Positions 1 to 10,196 are shown, counted from the stretch's first letter. The stretch: 64,000 nt of DNA from Mumia flava (GCF_002797495.1 NZ_PGEZ01000002.1:682001-746000); one strand, 5' to 3'. The notes: generated by a model from the sequence alone, not told the origin. Numbers and translations are program-made.

Positions 1-310
1 GGGCGTAGAACGCACGGTCCTCGTCGTGCTGCACGTGCACCACGATCTCGGCGTAGTCGAGCAGAACCCAACGGCCCTCCCGCTCGCCCTCGCGCCGCAC
101 GACCTTCGCGCCGAGCTCCAGCAGCCGCTTCTGGACGGCGTCCACGATCGAGCGCACCTGCCGGTCGTTCGGGGCCGACGCGATCAGGAAGACGTCGGTG
201 ATCACCAGCTGCTCGGTGACGTCGAACGCGACGATGTCGTGCGCCAGCTTGTCGGCCGCGGCCTGCGCCGCAGCACGCGTCAGCTCCAGGGCGCGCTCGG
301 ATGCGCTCAC
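1..310 (-). CDS. rsfS: Ribosome silencing factor RsfS (3' end outside window)
   Basis: The first 103 codons are present and the C-terminus runs off the left edge. The protein reads [20 protein letters not shown] at the start and contains [20 protein letters not shown], then [36 protein letters not shown] and [11 protein letters not shown], which is the classic RsfS/Iojap (DUF143) pattern. The family binds ribosomal protein L14 on the 50S subunit and blocks subunit joining when nutrients are scarce. The GTG start at 308-310 overlaps the nadD stop in a GTGA quadruplet, so the two genes are probably translationally coupled. The gene order nadD-rsfS is widely conserved. Only the truncation limits the call. 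Confidence 0.93.
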   Translation of the reverse strand, partial: MSASERALELTRAAAQAAADKLAHDIVAFDVTEQLVITDVFLIASAPNDRQVRSIVDAVQKRLLELGAKVVRREGEREGRWVLLDYAEIVVHVQHDEDRAFYA

Positions 311-963
311 GTGTCCCCTCCGTCGTGGATCGTGGCCGCCCGGTCGGCGGCGTACAGGCGGTGCTTGGCGATGTACTGGACGACGCCGTCGGGCACGAGG
401 TACCAGACCGGCTCGCCGCGCGCGACGCGCGTCCGGCAGTCCGTGGACGAGATCGCGAGCGCCGGGATCTCGACGATCGTGACCCGGTCCTGCGGCAGCT
501 CCGTCAGCGTCCGGGTGTCGATGTCGTGGCCCGGGCGGGTGCAGCCGACGAACTCGGCGAGCTCGAACAGCTCGCTGTGGTCCCGCCACGTCAGGATCTG
601 CTCGAGCGCGTCCGCGCCGGTGATGAAGAACAGGTCGACGTCGCCGCCGTACGCCTCGCGCAGGTCCCGGAGCGTGTCGATCGTGTACGTCGGGCCCGAG
701 CGGTCGATGTCGACCCGGCTGACGGTGAACCGCGGGTTCGATGCCGTCGCGATCACGGTCATCAGGTAGCGGTGCTCCGCGGCGGAGACCTCGCGGTCTG
801 CCTTCTGCCACGGGCGGCCGGTCGGCACGAACACGACCTCGTCGAGGCCGAACCACGCCTGGACCTCGCTCGCCGCGACGAGGTGACCGTGGTGGACGGG
901 ATCGAACGTCCCGCCCATCACCCCGACCCGAGGCCGGTGGCCGTCCTCGCGAGGCAGGGTCAT
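307..963 (-). CDS. nadD: Nicotinate-nucleotide adenylyltransferase NadD
   Basis: This 218-aa enzyme transfers AMP from ATP to nicotinate mononucleotide in cytosolic NAD synthesis. The nucleotidyltransferase signature [12 protein letters not shown] is at residues 17-28, and the [10 protein letters not shown] motif near residue 168 matches the SSTxxR ATP-binding signature. I chose the ATG at 961-963 because it overlaps by one base the stop of the 49-aa membrane protein upstream (TGATG). A longer reading frame upstream would run through that small gene. The stop overlaps the rsfS start. Length and motifs are normal for the family. Confidence 0.95.
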   Translation of the reverse strand: MTLPREDGHRPRVGVMGGTFDPVHHGHLVAASEVQAWFGLDEVVFVPTGRPWQKADREVSAAEHRYLMTVIATASNPRFTVSRVDIDRSGPTYTIDTLRDLREAYGGDVDLFFITGADALEQILTWRDHSELFELAEFVGCTRPGHDIDTRTLTELPQDRVTIVEIPALAISSTDCRTRVARGEPVWYLVPDGVVQYIAKHRLYAADRAATIHDGGDT

Positions 964-1112
964 CAGCTGTGCTGGCGTCCCTTGCCGAAGGTGAAGAGCC
1001 CGAGCAGCAGGAGGACGAAGACGACCAGGACGGCGACGCCGACGAGCCACGGGTTGATCTCGGACTCGGAGCCTGCCTCGGCGGCCAGGACGGCGGCAGC
1101 GGTGAACGACAT
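963..1112 (-). CDS. Small single-span membrane protein, 49 aa
   Basis: This short gene encodes 49 residues: an N-terminal stretch rich in Ala and Glu, one hydrophobic helix at about residues 23-42 ([20 protein letters not shown]), and a basic tail ending KGRQHS. The ATG is at 1110-1112 and the stop overlaps the nadD start by one base (TGATG), which argues that it is really translated and coupled to nadD. I recognise no functional family. A small membrane protein between proA and nadD is something I recall from related actinobacteria, but I could not check this. Its role is unknown. Confidence 0.75.
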   Translation of the reverse strand: MSFTAAAVLAAEAGSESEINPWLVGVAVLVVFVLLLLGLFTFGKGRQHS

Positions 1113-1159
1113 GAAGGACAATCTACCGCCCGAGGTCCGCGCTCACGTCCCCGAGGTCC

Positions 1160-2416
1160 TCAGCGGACGTGCCCGTCCCCCGTCACGACGTACGTCGTGG
1201 TCGTCATCTCCGTCAGGCCCATCGGGCCGCGCGCGTGCAGCTTCTGGGTCGAGATCCCGATCTCGGCTCCCATCCCGAGCTCACCGCCGTCGGTGAACCG
1301 GGTCGAGGCGTTCACCATGACGGCCGCCGCGTCGACGGCCTCGGTGAACCGCTGGGCCGTGGCGAGGGACCGGGTCACGATCGCCTCGGTGTGACCAGAG
1401 GAGTAGCGCCGGATGTGCTCGACCGCGTCACCGAAGGAGTCCACCACCCGCGCCGCGAGGTCGAGGGAGAGGTACTCGGTCTCCCAGTCCTCCTCCGTCG
1501 CCGCCACCACCGCCTCGTCGTGCGCGGCGAACGCCGCGTCGCCGTGGATCGTGACGTCGCGCGCCCGCAGCGCGGGGACCAGGCGCGGCAGGAGCTCGTC
1601 GGCGACGGCCTTGTGCACGAGCACCGACTCGGCGGCGTTGCACACGCTGGTGCGCTGCGTCTTGGAGTTGAGGACGATCTCGAGCGCCATGTCGAGGTCG
1701 GCGTCGGCGTCGACGTACACGTGCACGTTGCCGGTGCCGGTCTCGATCACCGGCACCTGCGACTGCGTCACGACCGTCTGGATCAGCCCCGCCCCGCCGC
1801 GGGGAATCACCAGGTCGACCAGGCCGCGCGCGCGCATCAGGGCCGTCGCGCTGCTGCGGTCCGACGCGTCGAGCGCCTGCACCGCATCGGCCGGGAGGCC
1901 GACCGACGCGACCGCGTCGCGCAGGATCTCTGCGATCGCCGCGTTGCTGCGACCAGCCGACCCCGACCCGCGGAGCAGGACAGCGTTGCCGGCCTTGAGA
2001 CAGATCGCCGCGGCATCGGCCGTCACGTTGGGGCGGCCCTCGTAGATCATCCCGACCACGCCGATCGGCACGCGGAGCTGGCGGACCAGCAGGCCGTTCG
2101 CAAGCGTCGACCCCCGGACCACCTCCCCCACCGGGTCGGCCAGCGCGGCGACCTCGCGCGTGCCGTCGGCCATCTGGGAGATCCGGTCGGCGTCGAGCCG
2201 CAGCCGATCGATGATGTGGTCGGAGGTGCCCGCGGCACGGGCGCCGTCGACGTCCAGGGCGTTCGCGGCGAGGATCTCGTCACGTCGCTCGACCACGGCG
2301 TCGGCCATCGCGTGCAGGGCCGCGTCCTTGGTGGCCCGCGGGACGCTGCGCAGCGTCGTGGCGGCGCTGCGGGACCGGCGGGCGGCGTCGTGCACGTGGG
2401 ACGAGAGATCAGTCAC
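1160..2416 (-). CDS. proA: Gamma-glutamyl phosphate reductase ProA
   Basis: This 418-aa enzyme reduces gamma-glutamyl phosphate to glutamate-5-semialdehyde with NADPH, the second step of proline synthesis. It has the aldehyde-dehydrogenase fold. Visible features are the cofactor region [20 protein letters not shown], the loop around the probable catalytic Cys259 ([13 protein letters not shown]), and [20 protein letters not shown] near the C-terminus. The start is GTG at 2414-2416. ProB lies upstream on the same strand, separated by a small unknown gene, so the proline pathway is nearly contiguous here. Length is typical of the family. Confidence 0.97.
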   Translation of the reverse strand: MTDLSSHVHDAARRSRSAATTLRSVPRATKDAALHAMADAVVERRDEILAANALDVDGARAAGTSDHIIDRLRLDADRISQMADGTREVAALADPVGEVVRGSTLANGLLVRQLRVPIGVVGMIYEGRPNVTADAAAICLKAGNAVLLRGSGSAGRSNAAIAEILRDAVASVGLPADAVQALDASDRSSATALMRARGLVDLVIPRGGAGLIQTVVTQSQVPVIETGTGNVHVYVDADADLDMALEIVLNSKTQRTSVCNAAESVLVHKAVADELLPRLVPALRARDVTIHGDAAFAAHDEAVVAATEEDWETEYLSLDLAARVVDSFGDAVEHIRRYSSGHTEAIVTRSLATAQRFTEAVDAAAVMVNASTRFTDGGELGMGAEIGISTQKLHARGPMGLTEMTTTTYVVTGDGHVR

Positions 2417-2471
2417 GCGACCAGGATAGGGCGACGTCCCGCACTCGCGGCGCGGTGCTCGCCCCGCGGTA

Positions 2472-2834
2472 TCAGAACGGGACCGGCACCGGCGCGGCCG
2501 ACCCCAGAGGCGGCGGGACCGACGTCAGCGGGTCATCGGCACGACGTTGGTACGTCTCTCGATCGAGGACCTCGAGTCCGACGATCTCCCAGTGCGGGAG
2601 GCCGGCGGAGTCGCGGTGCTCGTTCCAGACACGCATCGCCATCGCGGCGGCATCGAGCATGTCGCGAGCCTGCTCCCAGTACGCGATCTCGGCCCGGGTG
2701 GAGTCGTACCGCAGCGAGTGCAGGAACGCATGCTGCTCACGGAGGCGCTCCATCGCCGTCCGCACGACATCGGCATCGTGCGCGGATCCGGTCACCGTCA
2801 CCGCGACGTGCCACAGTCGGTCAGTCTCGCCCAC
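2472..2834 (-). CDS. Conserved hypothetical protein, 120 aa, between proB and proA
   Basis: The gene encodes a soluble-looking 120-aa protein starting at GTG (2832-2834). The N-terminal half reads [20 protein letters not shown] and suggests a beta-alpha-beta start. The middle is helical ([20 protein letters not shown] and [20 protein letters not shown]), and it ends in a proline-rich tail ([12 protein letters not shown]). No signal peptide or membrane span is visible. I do not recognise a family. It shares strand and codon style with its neighbours proB and proA, which supports a real gene, but nothing in the sequence ties it to proline synthesis. Confidence 0.72.
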   Translation of the reverse strand: MGETDRLWHVAVTVTGSAHDADVVRTAMERLREQHAFLHSLRYDSTRAEIAYWEQARDMLDAAAMAMRVWNEHRDSAGLPHWEIVGLEVLDRETYQRRADDPLTSVPPPLGSAAPVPVPF

Positions 2835-2928
2835 CCTCGTCCCCTCTCCGGTCCGGCTCAGCGTACGACGCCCGTGGAGGGCCCGGACGATGTTGATGGA
2901 ATCCCCCGTTTCGGGCGGGAGCGCGACC

Positions 2929-4020
2929 TCAGACCAGCACGACGAGGTCGTCGCGGTGCACCAGCTCGCGCTCGTACTCCGGGCCCAGCTCGACTGCGAG
3001 GTCCCGGGTCGAGCGGCCGAGCATCTTGGGCACCTCGGTGCTGTCGTACGCCACCAGGCCGCGCGCGACCGCGGTCCCGGCCTCGTCGACGAGGTCGACG
3101 GGGTCGCCGGCGTCGAACGTCCCGGCGCACCCCGTCACGCCGGCCGGCAGGAGCGACGCGCGGCCCTCGGTCAGCGCCCGGACGGCGCCGGCGTCCAGCG
3201 TCAGCGTGCCCTTGCCCGTCGTCGCGTGCGCGAGCCACAGCAGGCGGGTGGGGCGGCGGCGGCCGGTGGGATGGAAGGTCGTCCCGACCTCACGGCCGCC
3301 GTTCAGGGCGAGGTTGACGTTCGCGGCGCTCGTCAGGACCACCGGGATGCCCGCGCCCGTGGCGATCCGTGCCGCCTCGACCTTCGTGACCATCCCGCCG
3401 GTGCCCACGCGCGAGGCGCCGGGCGCGGCGATGTCGACGTCCTCGAGGTCGGCCTCCCCGTGCACGTGCCGGAGAAGACGCGCGCCCGGGCGCGACGGGT
3501 TCCCGTCGTACAGACCGTCCACGTCCGACAGCAGCACCAGACGGTCCGCGTGCACGAGATGCGCCACCAGGGCGGCGAGCCGGTCGTTGTCCCCGAACCT
3601 GATCTCCTGGGTCGCGACGGTGTCGTTCTCGTTCACCACCGGCACCACACCCAGATCGAGCAGCCGCGCGAGGGTGCGATAGGCGTTGCGGTAGTGGCCC
3701 CGCCGTACGACGTCGTCGACGGTGAGCAGCACCTGGCCGACCACGAGGTCGTGACGGGCGAACCGCTCGGTGTAGCGGGCCATCAGCAGGCCCTGACCGA
3801 CGCTCGCAGCCGCCTGCTGCGTCGCGAGATCGCGCGGACGGGTGGGCAGCGTCAGGGGGGCGAGCCCCGTGGCGATCGCACCTGAGCTGACCAGCACGAC
3901 CTCGTCACCGCGCTCCCGCACCGCTGCGAGGGCGTCGACGAGGCTGTGCAGGCTGGAGAGCTGGAGACCGCCGTCGGCGGAGCTCAGCGAGGACGAGCCG
4001 ACCTTGACGACGACCCTCAC
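2929..4020 (-). CDS. proB: Glutamate 5-kinase ProB
   Basis: This 363-aa kinase phosphorylates glutamate to gamma-glutamyl phosphate, the committed and normally proline-inhibited step of proline synthesis. The N-terminal amino-acid kinase domain begins [10 protein letters not shown] and contains [34 protein letters not shown] and [15 protein letters not shown]. The last roughly 90 residues ([20 protein letters not shown] onward) form a PUA domain as in the E. coli enzyme. I chose the GTG at 4018-4020 because it overlaps the obgE stop (GTGA). The frame stays open eight codons upstream, but those codons lie inside obgE. Confidence 0.97.
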   Translation of the reverse strand: MRVVVKVGSSSLSSADGGLQLSSLHSLVDALAAVRERGDEVVLVSSGAIATGLAPLTLPTRPRDLATQQAAASVGQGLLMARYTERFARHDLVVGQVLLTVDDVVRRGHYRNAYRTLARLLDLGVVPVVNENDTVATQEIRFGDNDRLAALVAHLVHADRLVLLSDVDGLYDGNPSRPGARLLRHVHGEADLEDVDIAAPGASRVGTGGMVTKVEAARIATGAGIPVVLTSAANVNLALNGGREVGTTFHPTGRRRPTRLLWLAHATTGKGTLTLDAGAVRALTEGRASLLPAGVTGCAGTFDAGDPVDLVDEAGTAVARGLVAYDSTEVPKMLGRSTRDLAVELGPEYERELVHRDDLVVLV

Positions 4021-5510
4021 GCGTCCTCGTCCTCCTCGGACCACAGGTCCTCGGCCGCCGACGTGCGCTCGCGCTCCTCGCGCGCGACCCGCTCGTGCTC
4101 ACGGCGCGCGGCGAGCGCCTCGCGGCGCTCCTTGGTGGTCCGCCGGTGGTTCTGGACGAGCCGCTCGTCCTCCCCGCGGCGTGAGCCGAGAAGCTCGGCC
4201 CCGGCGACGACCTGCGGATCGAAGTCGAAGACGACCGCGTCGTCGGTGCTGCCGATGACGACGTCCTCGCCGGCGGCGGCGCCGAGCTCGAGGAGCCGGG
4301 CCTCGACCCCGAGCCGGGCCAGCCGGTCAGCCAGGAACCCGACCGCCTCGTCGTTGGTGAAGTCGGTCTGCCGGACCCAGCGCTCCGGCTTCTCACCCGT
4401 CACCCGCCACATCTCACCCTGCCGGACCACGGAGAAGTCGTCCCCGCCGTCCGCGGACGGCGGGCTCAGCACGATCCGGCGGGCGGGTGCGGGCTCGACC
4501 GTACGGCGCGTCGACGCCACGACCTCGGCCATCGCGTACGACAGCGCAGCCAGCCCCTCGTGGCTGGCCGCGGAGATCTCGAACACCTCGAGGCCGCGAT
4601 CGGCCAGCTCAGCACGGACGAACTCGGCGATCGTCCTCGCGTCCGGGACGTCGACCTTGTTCAAGGCGACGAGGCGGGGACGGTCCTCGAGCCCGCCGTA
4701 CGCCGCCAGCTCGTTCTCGATCACGTCGAGATCGGTCAGCGGGTCACGGCCCGGCTCGATCGTCGCGCAGTCGATCACGTGGACCAGCGCCGCACAGCGC
4801 TCCACATGACGCAGGAAGTCGTGCCCGAGACCACGACCCTGGCTGGCGCCCTCGATCAGGCCGGGAACGTCCGCGACCGTGAAGGTGGTGTCGCCGGCGA
4901 CCACCACGCCGAGGTTCGGGATCAGGGTGGTGAACGGGTAGTCGGCGATCTTCGGGCGGGACCGCGAGAGCGCTGCGATCAGGCTCGACTTGCCGGCCGA
5001 CGGGAAGCCCACCAGGCCGATGTCGGCGACGACCTTGAGCTCGAGCGTGATCGTACGCTCGTCGCCCGGCTCACCCTTGAGCGCGAACCCGGGGGCCTTG
5101 CGCTTCGACGAGGCGAGCGCGGCGTTGCCGAGGCCGCCGCGGCCGCCGTTCGCGACCACCAGCTCGGTGCCGGGACCGATCATGTCGGCGAGCAGCTCGC
5201 CGTCGCCGGACCGGACCACGGTCCCCTCAGGAACCTCGAGGACCAGGTCGTCGCCGGCCGCGCCGCTGCGGTTGCCTCCGCTGCCGTGCAGTCCCTTGCC
5301 GGCCCGCCGGTGCGGCTCGTGGTAGAAGTCCACGAGCGTGGTGACCTGAGACTCGACCCGGAGCACGACGTCGCCGCCCCGCCCGCCGTTGCCGCCGTCG
5401 GGGCCGCCGAGCGGCTTGAACTTCTCCCGGTGCACCGACGCGATGCCGTTGCCGCCGTCGCCTGCCTTGACGTGCAGCGTCACCCGGTCGACGAATGTCG
5501 GAACCGCCAT
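4017..5510 (-). CDS. obgE: GTPase ObgE/CgtA
   Basis: This 497-aa Obg-family GTPase acts in late 50S ribosome assembly and stress control. The glycine-rich Obg domain fills about residues 1-160 ([31 protein letters not shown]). The G domain follows: P-loop GFPSAGKSS at 168-176, switch motif [11 protein letters not shown] and NKVD for guanine recognition. An OCT domain lies near 340-420 and a charged tail rich in Arg and Glu ends the protein, as in actinobacterial Obg. It lies downstream of rpmA and rplU, the usual arrangement, with a GC-rich hairpin between rpmA and obgE. Confidence 0.97.
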   Translation of the reverse strand: MAVPTFVDRVTLHVKAGDGGNGIASVHREKFKPLGGPDGGNGGRGGDVVLRVESQVTTLVDFYHEPHRRAGKGLHGSGGNRSGAAGDDLVLEVPEGTVVRSGDGELLADMIGPGTELVVANGGRGGLGNAALASSKRKAPGFALKGEPGDERTITLELKVVADIGLVGFPSAGKSSLIAALSRSRPKIADYPFTTLIPNLGVVVAGDTTFTVADVPGLIEGASQGRGLGHDFLRHVERCAALVHVIDCATIEPGRDPLTDLDVIENELAAYGGLEDRPRLVALNKVDVPDARTIAEFVRAELADRGLEVFEISAASHEGLAALSYAMAEVVASTRRTVEPAPARRIVLSPPSADGGDDFSVVRQGEMWRVTGEKPERWVRQTDFTNDEAVGFLADRLARLGVEARLLELGAAAGEDVVIGSTDDAVVFDFDPQVVAGAELLGSRRGEDERLVQNHRRTTKERREALAARREHERVAREERERTSAAEDLWSEEDEDA

Positions 5511-5551
5511 CGCGTCTGCTCACTCTCCTCTGGGTCGGCCCGGAACGGACG

Positions 5552-5588
5552 AAGGGGCGGGACCCGCACTCGTGCGGACCCGCCCCTT
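5552..5588 (-). terminator. GC-rich hairpin between rpmA and obgE
   Basis: On the minus strand, AAGGGGCGGG pairs perfectly with CCCGCCCCTT, and an inner CCGCA/TGCGG stem closes a four-base loop (CGAG). The hairpin lies 20 bases after the rpmA stop and about 40 before the obgE start. No T-run follows, so it may be a weak or factor-assisted terminator that lets part of the ribosomal-protein transcription continue into obgE. An mRNA-stabilising hairpin is equally possible. Confidence 0.6.
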
Positions 5589-5607
5589 CCTCGTGAAGTC
5601 CTTCAGG

Positions 5608-5862
5608 TCACTCCGCCGGGACGACGTTGACCACGCGGCGCCCACGGCGCGAGCCGAACTCGACCGCACCGGCGGCGAGCGCGAACAGCGTGTCGTCCCC
5701 ACCGCGGCCGACGTTGGTGCCGGGGTGGAAGTGGGTGCCCCGCTGACGGACGATGATCTCGCCGGCGTTCACCTGCTGACCGCCGAAGCGCTTCACACCG
5801 AGGCGCTGGGCGTTGGAGTCGCGGCCGTTCTTGGTAGAAGCGGCGCCCTTCTTGTGTGCCAT
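5608..5862 (-). CDS. rpmA: 50S ribosomal protein L27
   Basis: The 84-aa protein begins [20 protein letters not shown] and continues with the conserved [20 protein letters not shown]. The N-terminal tail of L27 reaches the peptidyl-transferase centre of the large subunit. There is no N-terminal extension of the kind cleaved in Firmicutes. It follows rplU by 21 bases on the same strand and belongs to the rplU-rpmA-obgE unit. The identification is secure from sequence and context. Confidence 0.98.
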   Translation of the reverse strand: MAHKKGAASTKNGRDSNAQRLGVKRFGGQQVNAGEIIVRQRGTHFHPGTNVGRGGDDTLFALAAGAVEFGSRRGRRVVNVVPAE

Positions 5863-5883
5863 CTGCTCGAGCCTACTTTCGCG

Positions 5884-6192
5884 TCACTTCGAGATGCCGG
5901 TGATCTTGACCTGGGTGTAGTGCTGGCGGTGACCCTGGCGCTTCTTGTATCCGGTCTTGTTCTTGTACTTCTGGATGACGATCTTCGGGCCCTTGGTCTC
6001 CCCGAGGACCTCAGCCGTCACCGACACCTTCGCGAGGCTGTCGGCGTCGCTGGTCACCGACTCGCCGTCGACGAGCAGCACCGCGGGGAGCTCGACCGAG
6101 TCTCCGGTCGCGCTGGCGACCTTGTCGATCTCGATGACGTCGCCGACCGCGACCTTCTTCTGCTGGCCGCCACTGCGCACGATCGCGTACAC
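5884..6192 (-). CDS. rplU: 50S ribosomal protein L21
   Basis: This 102-aa protein begins with [20 protein letters not shown] and carries the C-terminal family signature around [18 protein letters not shown]. It binds 23S rRNA in the large subunit. The start is GTG (6190-6192) with a GAGGAAG ribosome-binding site just upstream. It is the first gene of the rplU-rpmA-obgE unit. The 117 bases separating it from the rne stop probably hold its promoter, although I could not define clear -35 and -10 boxes there. Confidence 0.98.
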   Translation of the reverse strand: MYAIVRSGGQQKKVAVGDVIEIDKVASATGDSVELPAVLLVDGESVTSDADSLAKVSVTAEVLGETKGPKIVIQKYKNKTGYKKRQGHRQHYTQVKITGISK

Positions 6193-6309
6193 CGCCGACT
6201 CACTTCCTCACTGGTTGCTGCTGCACGTTGTCGAAACTGGGGGTGGTGCCCGGCGAGACCGCTGCGGGCACACAGATCAGCGCGCACGTGAGCGCACCGA
6301 CGCACTAGT

Positions 6310-9192
6310 CTACGGAGTCGTCTCGGGCCCGGTCAAAACGGGGTCGGCCGACTCGCTGTTCATCGTACCGGGTGCCTCCACACCGGCCTCGTCGCTGCCG
6401 GAGGACGTCGCAGAGGCGGGCTTGCGGCGGGAACGGCGACGCTTCGGAGTGGCCTCCGCGGGCGTCTCCTCGCCGGCAGGCTCGCCCTTCGGCTGCTCGT
6501 CCTTCGGCTGCTCGCCCTTCGGCTGCTCGTCCTTCGGCTGGTCGTCCTTCGGCTGGTCGTCCTTCGGCTGCTCGCCCTTGGACTGCTGGTCGCCACCCTT
6601 GGACTGGCCGCCCTTGCCCTCGTCCGACTTCGCCTTGCGGTTGCGGTTGCGGCCGCCACGCCGGCCCGATTCGTCCGAGGACTTCTTCGGCTCGATCGGC
6701 TCGTCGTGGATCATCAGGCCGCGACCGCCGCAGTGCTCGCAAGGCTCGCTGAACGCCTCGAGCAGGCCGGTCCCGATCCGCTTGCGCGTCATCTGGACCA
6801 GACCGAGCGAGGTGACCTCGGCGACCTGGTGCCGGGTGCGGTCACGGCCGAGGCACTCGACGAGGCGCCGCAGCACGAGGTCGCGGTTGCTCTCCAGCAC
6901 CATGTCGATGAAGTCGACGACGATGATCCCGCCGATGTCGCGGAGCCGGAGCTGGCGAACGATCTCCTCGGCGGCCTCGAGGTTGTTCTTCGTCACCGTC
7001 TCCTCGAGGTTGCCCCCGGACCCGGTGAACTTGCCGGTGTTGACGTCGACGACGGTCATCGCCTCGGTCCGGTCGATGATCAGCGATCCGCCGGAGGGCA
7101 GCCAGACCTTGCGGTCGAGCGCCTTCGCGATCTGCTCGTCGATCCGGTGGGCGGTGAACACGTCCCCACGGCCCGAGCCGTCCCAGACCTCCACACGGTC
7201 CTTCAGGTCGGGGGCGACGTGGCTGACGTAGCCCTCGATCATGTCCGAGGCGTCCGAGCCCTCGACCACCAGGCGCGAGAAGTCTTCGTTGAACAGGTCG
7301 CGGACGACCTTGATCATGAGGTCGGGCTCGCCGTACAGCAGCTGCGGGGCGGAGCCGGATGACTTCTTCTCGATGTCCTTCCAGCGGGCGTCGAGCGCCT
7401 CGACGTCGCGGGTGAGCTGCTCCTCGGTCGCGCCCTCGGCCGCGGTCCGGATGATCACGCCGGCGTCGCCCGGGAGGATCTCCTTGAGCAGGGCCTTCAG
7501 TCGGGCGCGCTCGGTGTCGGGGAGCTTCCGCGAGATGCCGCTGCTGCGCCCGCTGGGCACGTAGACCAGGAACCGGCCGGGAAGGCTGATCTGGCTCGTG
7601 AGGCGCGCGCCCTTGTGGCCGACCGGGTCCTTCGTGACCTGCACGAGGACGGTCTGGCCCGACTTCAGGACCTCTTCGATCTTGCGCGGCTTGCCGTCGC
7701 CCAGCTTGCTCCAGTCGACCTCGCCGGCGTACAGGACGGCGTTGCGACCCTTGCCGATGTCGATGAACGCCGCCTCCATCGACGGGAGGACGTTCTGGAC
7801 CCGGCCGAGGTAGACGTTGCCGATCATCGAGTTCTGGGACTCGCGCGACACGTAGTGCTCGACCAGGACACCGTCCTCGAGCACCGCGATCTGGGTGCGG
7901 TCCTCGCGCTGGCGGATCACCATCTCGCGCTTGACCGACTCGCGCCGGGCCAGGAACTCGGCCTCGGACACGATCGGTGCGCGGCGACGACCGGCCTCGC
8001 GGCCCTCGCGGCGACGCTGCTTCTTGGCCTCGAGCCGGGTGGAGCCGGAGACGCTGGTGATCTCGTCCTCGGGGCTGCGGGGCTCGCGCACCTTGACGAC
8101 CGTGTTCTCCGGGTCGTCGGGCGAGGACTCCCCCGAGGAGTCGCCACGGCGGCGGCGACGGCGGCGCCGGCGGCTCGATCCGCTGGTCTGCTCGGCGTCG
8201 TCGTCCGATCCGGCGGTGTCGGACTCGCTCGCGTCGCCGGACGACGCGTCCGGGCCCGCGGCCTCGTCGGACGTGGCGGCAGGGTCGTCGACGGACTCCC
8301 CCGCGCTGTCGGCGTCGTCGGAGCCGTTGCCCGAGCGACGGCGGCGGCGACCCCCACGGCGACGGCGGCGGCGCGCCGGTGTGCCGTCCCCGTCCCCGTC
8401 CCCCGTCTCGCCGTCGGCGCTCTGCTCGTCGGAGGACGTCTCGGCCTCGCGGTCCTCGTCCGGCGTGGAGTCTGCGGCCTTCGACTCGCTCGTCTCCTCG
8501 CCTGCCGACTCGGCGCGCGCCGGAGCCGTGCCCGGGTCGGGGGCCTGGAACAGCGGCGCTGCTGCTGCGGAACCGCGGCTGCGCTTGCGGGGCTTGCGGG
8601 TCGCCTCGGCGGGCTCCTCCGTGGCATCGGCCTCGGAGGCCGGGGCATCCCCGGTCTGTGGGACGGTCGGGTCGTCCGTCGGCTCCTGGTCGTCGCTCGC
8701 CGGCTCGGTGTCCGCAGGCGCCGCGGCCTTCTTGGCCGCCGTCTTCTTGCTGGTCGACTTCTTCGCCGCGGCCTTCTTGGTGGCCTTCTTCGGCGGCTCG
8801 TCGGCAGCGGTGGTCTCGGCTCCTTCGCCCGCGTCGGGAGCCACCGCCGCGTCGCTGTCCTCCGCGACGGGCTTCTTGCGGGCACGCGTCCGCTTCTTGG
8901 GCGCCTCGGCGGCGTCCGAGGTGGCAGCGTCCGAGGTGCCCGCGTCCGAAGCGGCCGCGTCAGAGCTGGCCGCGTCAGAGCTGGCCGCGGCGGCAGCCTG
9001 GGCGGTCGCCTTCTTCGAGGCACCGCGCTTCTTCGGCGGGTCGGCGACCGGCTCGGAGAAGACGGCCGCGCTCGGAGGGCCGGCCGGACGGGAGGCGGCC
9101 CGTCGCCGTCTGGTGGTCACCGTCGCGGCCGCAGCCGGCTGGTCACCCGACTCCTCAGGGGTGGGAGTGGGTGTGGTGTCGTCGTCGAGCAT
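6310..9192 (-). CDS. rne: Ribonuclease E/G family endoribonuclease
   Basis: This 960-aa protein is an RNase E/G, which cuts single-stranded RNA in mRNA turnover and rRNA maturation. The first roughly 390 residues are disordered: acidic and Ala-rich blocks alternate with Lys/Ala-rich, histone-like segments (ATKKAAAKKSTSKKTAAKK) and Arg clusters. The catalytic core follows with an S1 RNA-binding part (NVYLGRVQNVLPSMEAAFID), the Mg-site region MTVVDVNTGKFTGSGGN and DIGGIIVVDFIDM. CEHCGGRG is the Zn-link that holds the dimer. The C-terminal tail contains a short amino-acid repeat. A long N-terminal extension is usual in actinobacterial RNase E. Confidence 0.95.
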   Translation of the reverse strand: MLDDDTTPTPTPEESGDQPAAAATVTTRRRRAASRPAGPPSAAVFSEPVADPPKKRGASKKATAQAAAAASSDAASSDAAASDAGTSDAATSDAAEAPKKRTRARKKPVAEDSDAAVAPDAGEGAETTAADEPPKKATKKAAAKKSTSKKTAAKKAAAPADTEPASDDQEPTDDPTVPQTGDAPASEADATEEPAEATRKPRKRSRGSAAAAPLFQAPDPGTAPARAESAGEETSESKAADSTPDEDREAETSSDEQSADGETGDGDGDGTPARRRRRRGGRRRRRSGNGSDDADSAGESVDDPAATSDEAAGPDASSGDASESDTAGSDDDAEQTSGSSRRRRRRRRRGDSSGESSPDDPENTVVKVREPRSPEDEITSVSGSTRLEAKKQRRREGREAGRRRAPIVSEAEFLARRESVKREMVIRQREDRTQIAVLEDGVLVEHYVSRESQNSMIGNVYLGRVQNVLPSMEAAFIDIGKGRNAVLYAGEVDWSKLGDGKPRKIEEVLKSGQTVLVQVTKDPVGHKGARLTSQISLPGRFLVYVPSGRSSGISRKLPDTERARLKALLKEILPGDAGVIIRTAAEGATEEQLTRDVEALDARWKDIEKKSSGSAPQLLYGEPDLMIKVVRDLFNEDFSRLVVEGSDASDMIEGYVSHVAPDLKDRVEVWDGSGRGDVFTAHRIDEQIAKALDRKVWLPSGGSLIIDRTEAMTVVDVNTGKFTGSGGNLEETVTKNNLEAAEEIVRQLRLRDIGGIIVVDFIDMVLESNRDLVLRRLVECLGRDRTRHQVAEVTSLGLVQMTRKRIGTGLLEAFSEPCEHCGGRGLMIHDEPIEPKKSSDESGRRGGRNRNRKAKSDEGKGGQSKGGDQQSKGEQPKDDQPKDDQPKDEQPKGEQPKDEQPKGEPAGEETPAEATPKRRRSRRKPASATSSGSDEAGVEAPGTMNSESADPVLTGPETTP
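6481..6585 (-). repeat. 15-bp minisatellite in the rne C-terminal tail (7 units)
   Basis: Seven head-to-tail units of 15 bp lie here. The plus-strand unit is close to CTCGCCCTTCGGCTG, with C/G or C/T changes at fixed positions. The array is in frame and encodes repeats of the type DEQPK/GEQPK in the disordered tail of RNase E. The period is a multiple of three, so unit gain or loss keeps the frame. Confidence 0.9.
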
Positions 9193-9390
9193 CTGCTCTC
9201 CTTCGCCCCGCTGATGCTGCGCGGCAGCACCTCGAGGTCACGTTCGTCGCCGCGTGCTCCCTGTGGGGCACCGCGGTCGCAAGCCTTCGGTCGGCCCGGG
9301 TCCCCGGGCTACGGCGACGCTCCCCAGCTGGTGTCGGCCTGTCACTGGCTCCCCGTCCGCCGCCGCGGTCGACATCGCAGGCTTCAGCGC

Positions 9391-10164
9391 CTACGACGCG
9401 TCGCGGTCGGTCGCGAACGGATCGCCGACCGTGCCGGTCTCCGGATCGAGCGGACCCTGCGCCACCCGGGTCGCCACGGGGACGTCGGAGGGCGCGAAGT
9501 CCGCGACGGCGCGAAGCCCGGCGAGAACATCGTCGGGTCGAACGGACGGGGTCCCGTGCCGCACGACCAGGTCCAGTATCGCACACCGGTCCTCACCGTC
9601 CGGGTCGGCCGCGCCGACCAGGCTCACCACCGCGGCGCGGGCGTCGAAGCTGCGGAGCCCCTTCTTGGTCATCCGTTCAACGGTGACCTCCGGAGCCTGC
9701 ATGAACGCCTCAGCCGCCCGTACGGCGTCCTGCGGGGCCACGCCGGTCAGCCGCAGACGCCAGGAGCTGGCCTGGAGCCGCTCGGCCAGCGCACCCCTCC
9801 CCTGGGCACCGACTGTGACATCGAGCACATCCAGTCCGGGCGGCAGCGCCGCGTCCAGCGCGCGGTGGACGTCGGCGGGGTCCAGCGGCCGGGTGACGCC
9901 GATCTCGAGGTACTCGGCCTCGCTCGCCGCCCCCGTCGGCGCGGCGCCGGCGTAGGAGATCTTCGGGTGCGGCGTGTAGCCCGACGAGTACGCGATCGGC
10001 ACCCCGGCCCGGCGTACGGCCCGCTCGAAGGCCCGCCCGAAGTCGCGGTGGCTGGTGAACCGCAGCCGCCCCCGCTTCGCGTACCGGATCCGGAGTCGCT
10101 GCACGGTCGGCAGCTGCGGGTTCGGCGCCTCGGGATTGGACTTCGTGGGATCGGCGCTGGTCAC
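9391..10164 (-). CDS. TIGR03936 family radical-SAM-associated protein (DUF2344)
   Basis: This 257-aa protein matches the DUF2344/TIGR03936 family. Typical stretches are RLRIRYAKRGRLRFTSHRDF, AYSSGYTPHPKISYAGAAPT and EYLEIGVTRPLDP. The family occurs next to, or fused with, the TIGR03960 radical SAM proteins, and one such protein is encoded just upstream at 11508-13463. The substrate is not established to my knowledge; a tRNA or rRNA modification role has been suspected from the partnership. I chose the GTG at 10162-10164; the frame is open further upstream but overlaps the MFS gene. About 200 noncoding bases separate it from rne. Confidence 0.9.
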   Translation of the reverse strand: MTSADPTKSNPEAPNPQLPTVQRLRIRYAKRGRLRFTSHRDFGRAFERAVRRAGVPIAYSSGYTPHPKISYAGAAPTGAASEAEYLEIGVTRPLDPADVHRALDAALPPGLDVLDVTVGAQGRGALAERLQASSWRLRLTGVAPQDAVRAAEAFMQAPEVTVERMTKKGLRSFDARAAVVSLVGAADPDGEDRCAILDLVVRHGTPSVRPDDVLAGLRAVADFAPSDVPVATRVAQGPLDPETGTVGDPFATDRDAS

Positions 10165-10196
10165 CGTGCGAGGGTACCGGGCGGCCGACGGGGAGC

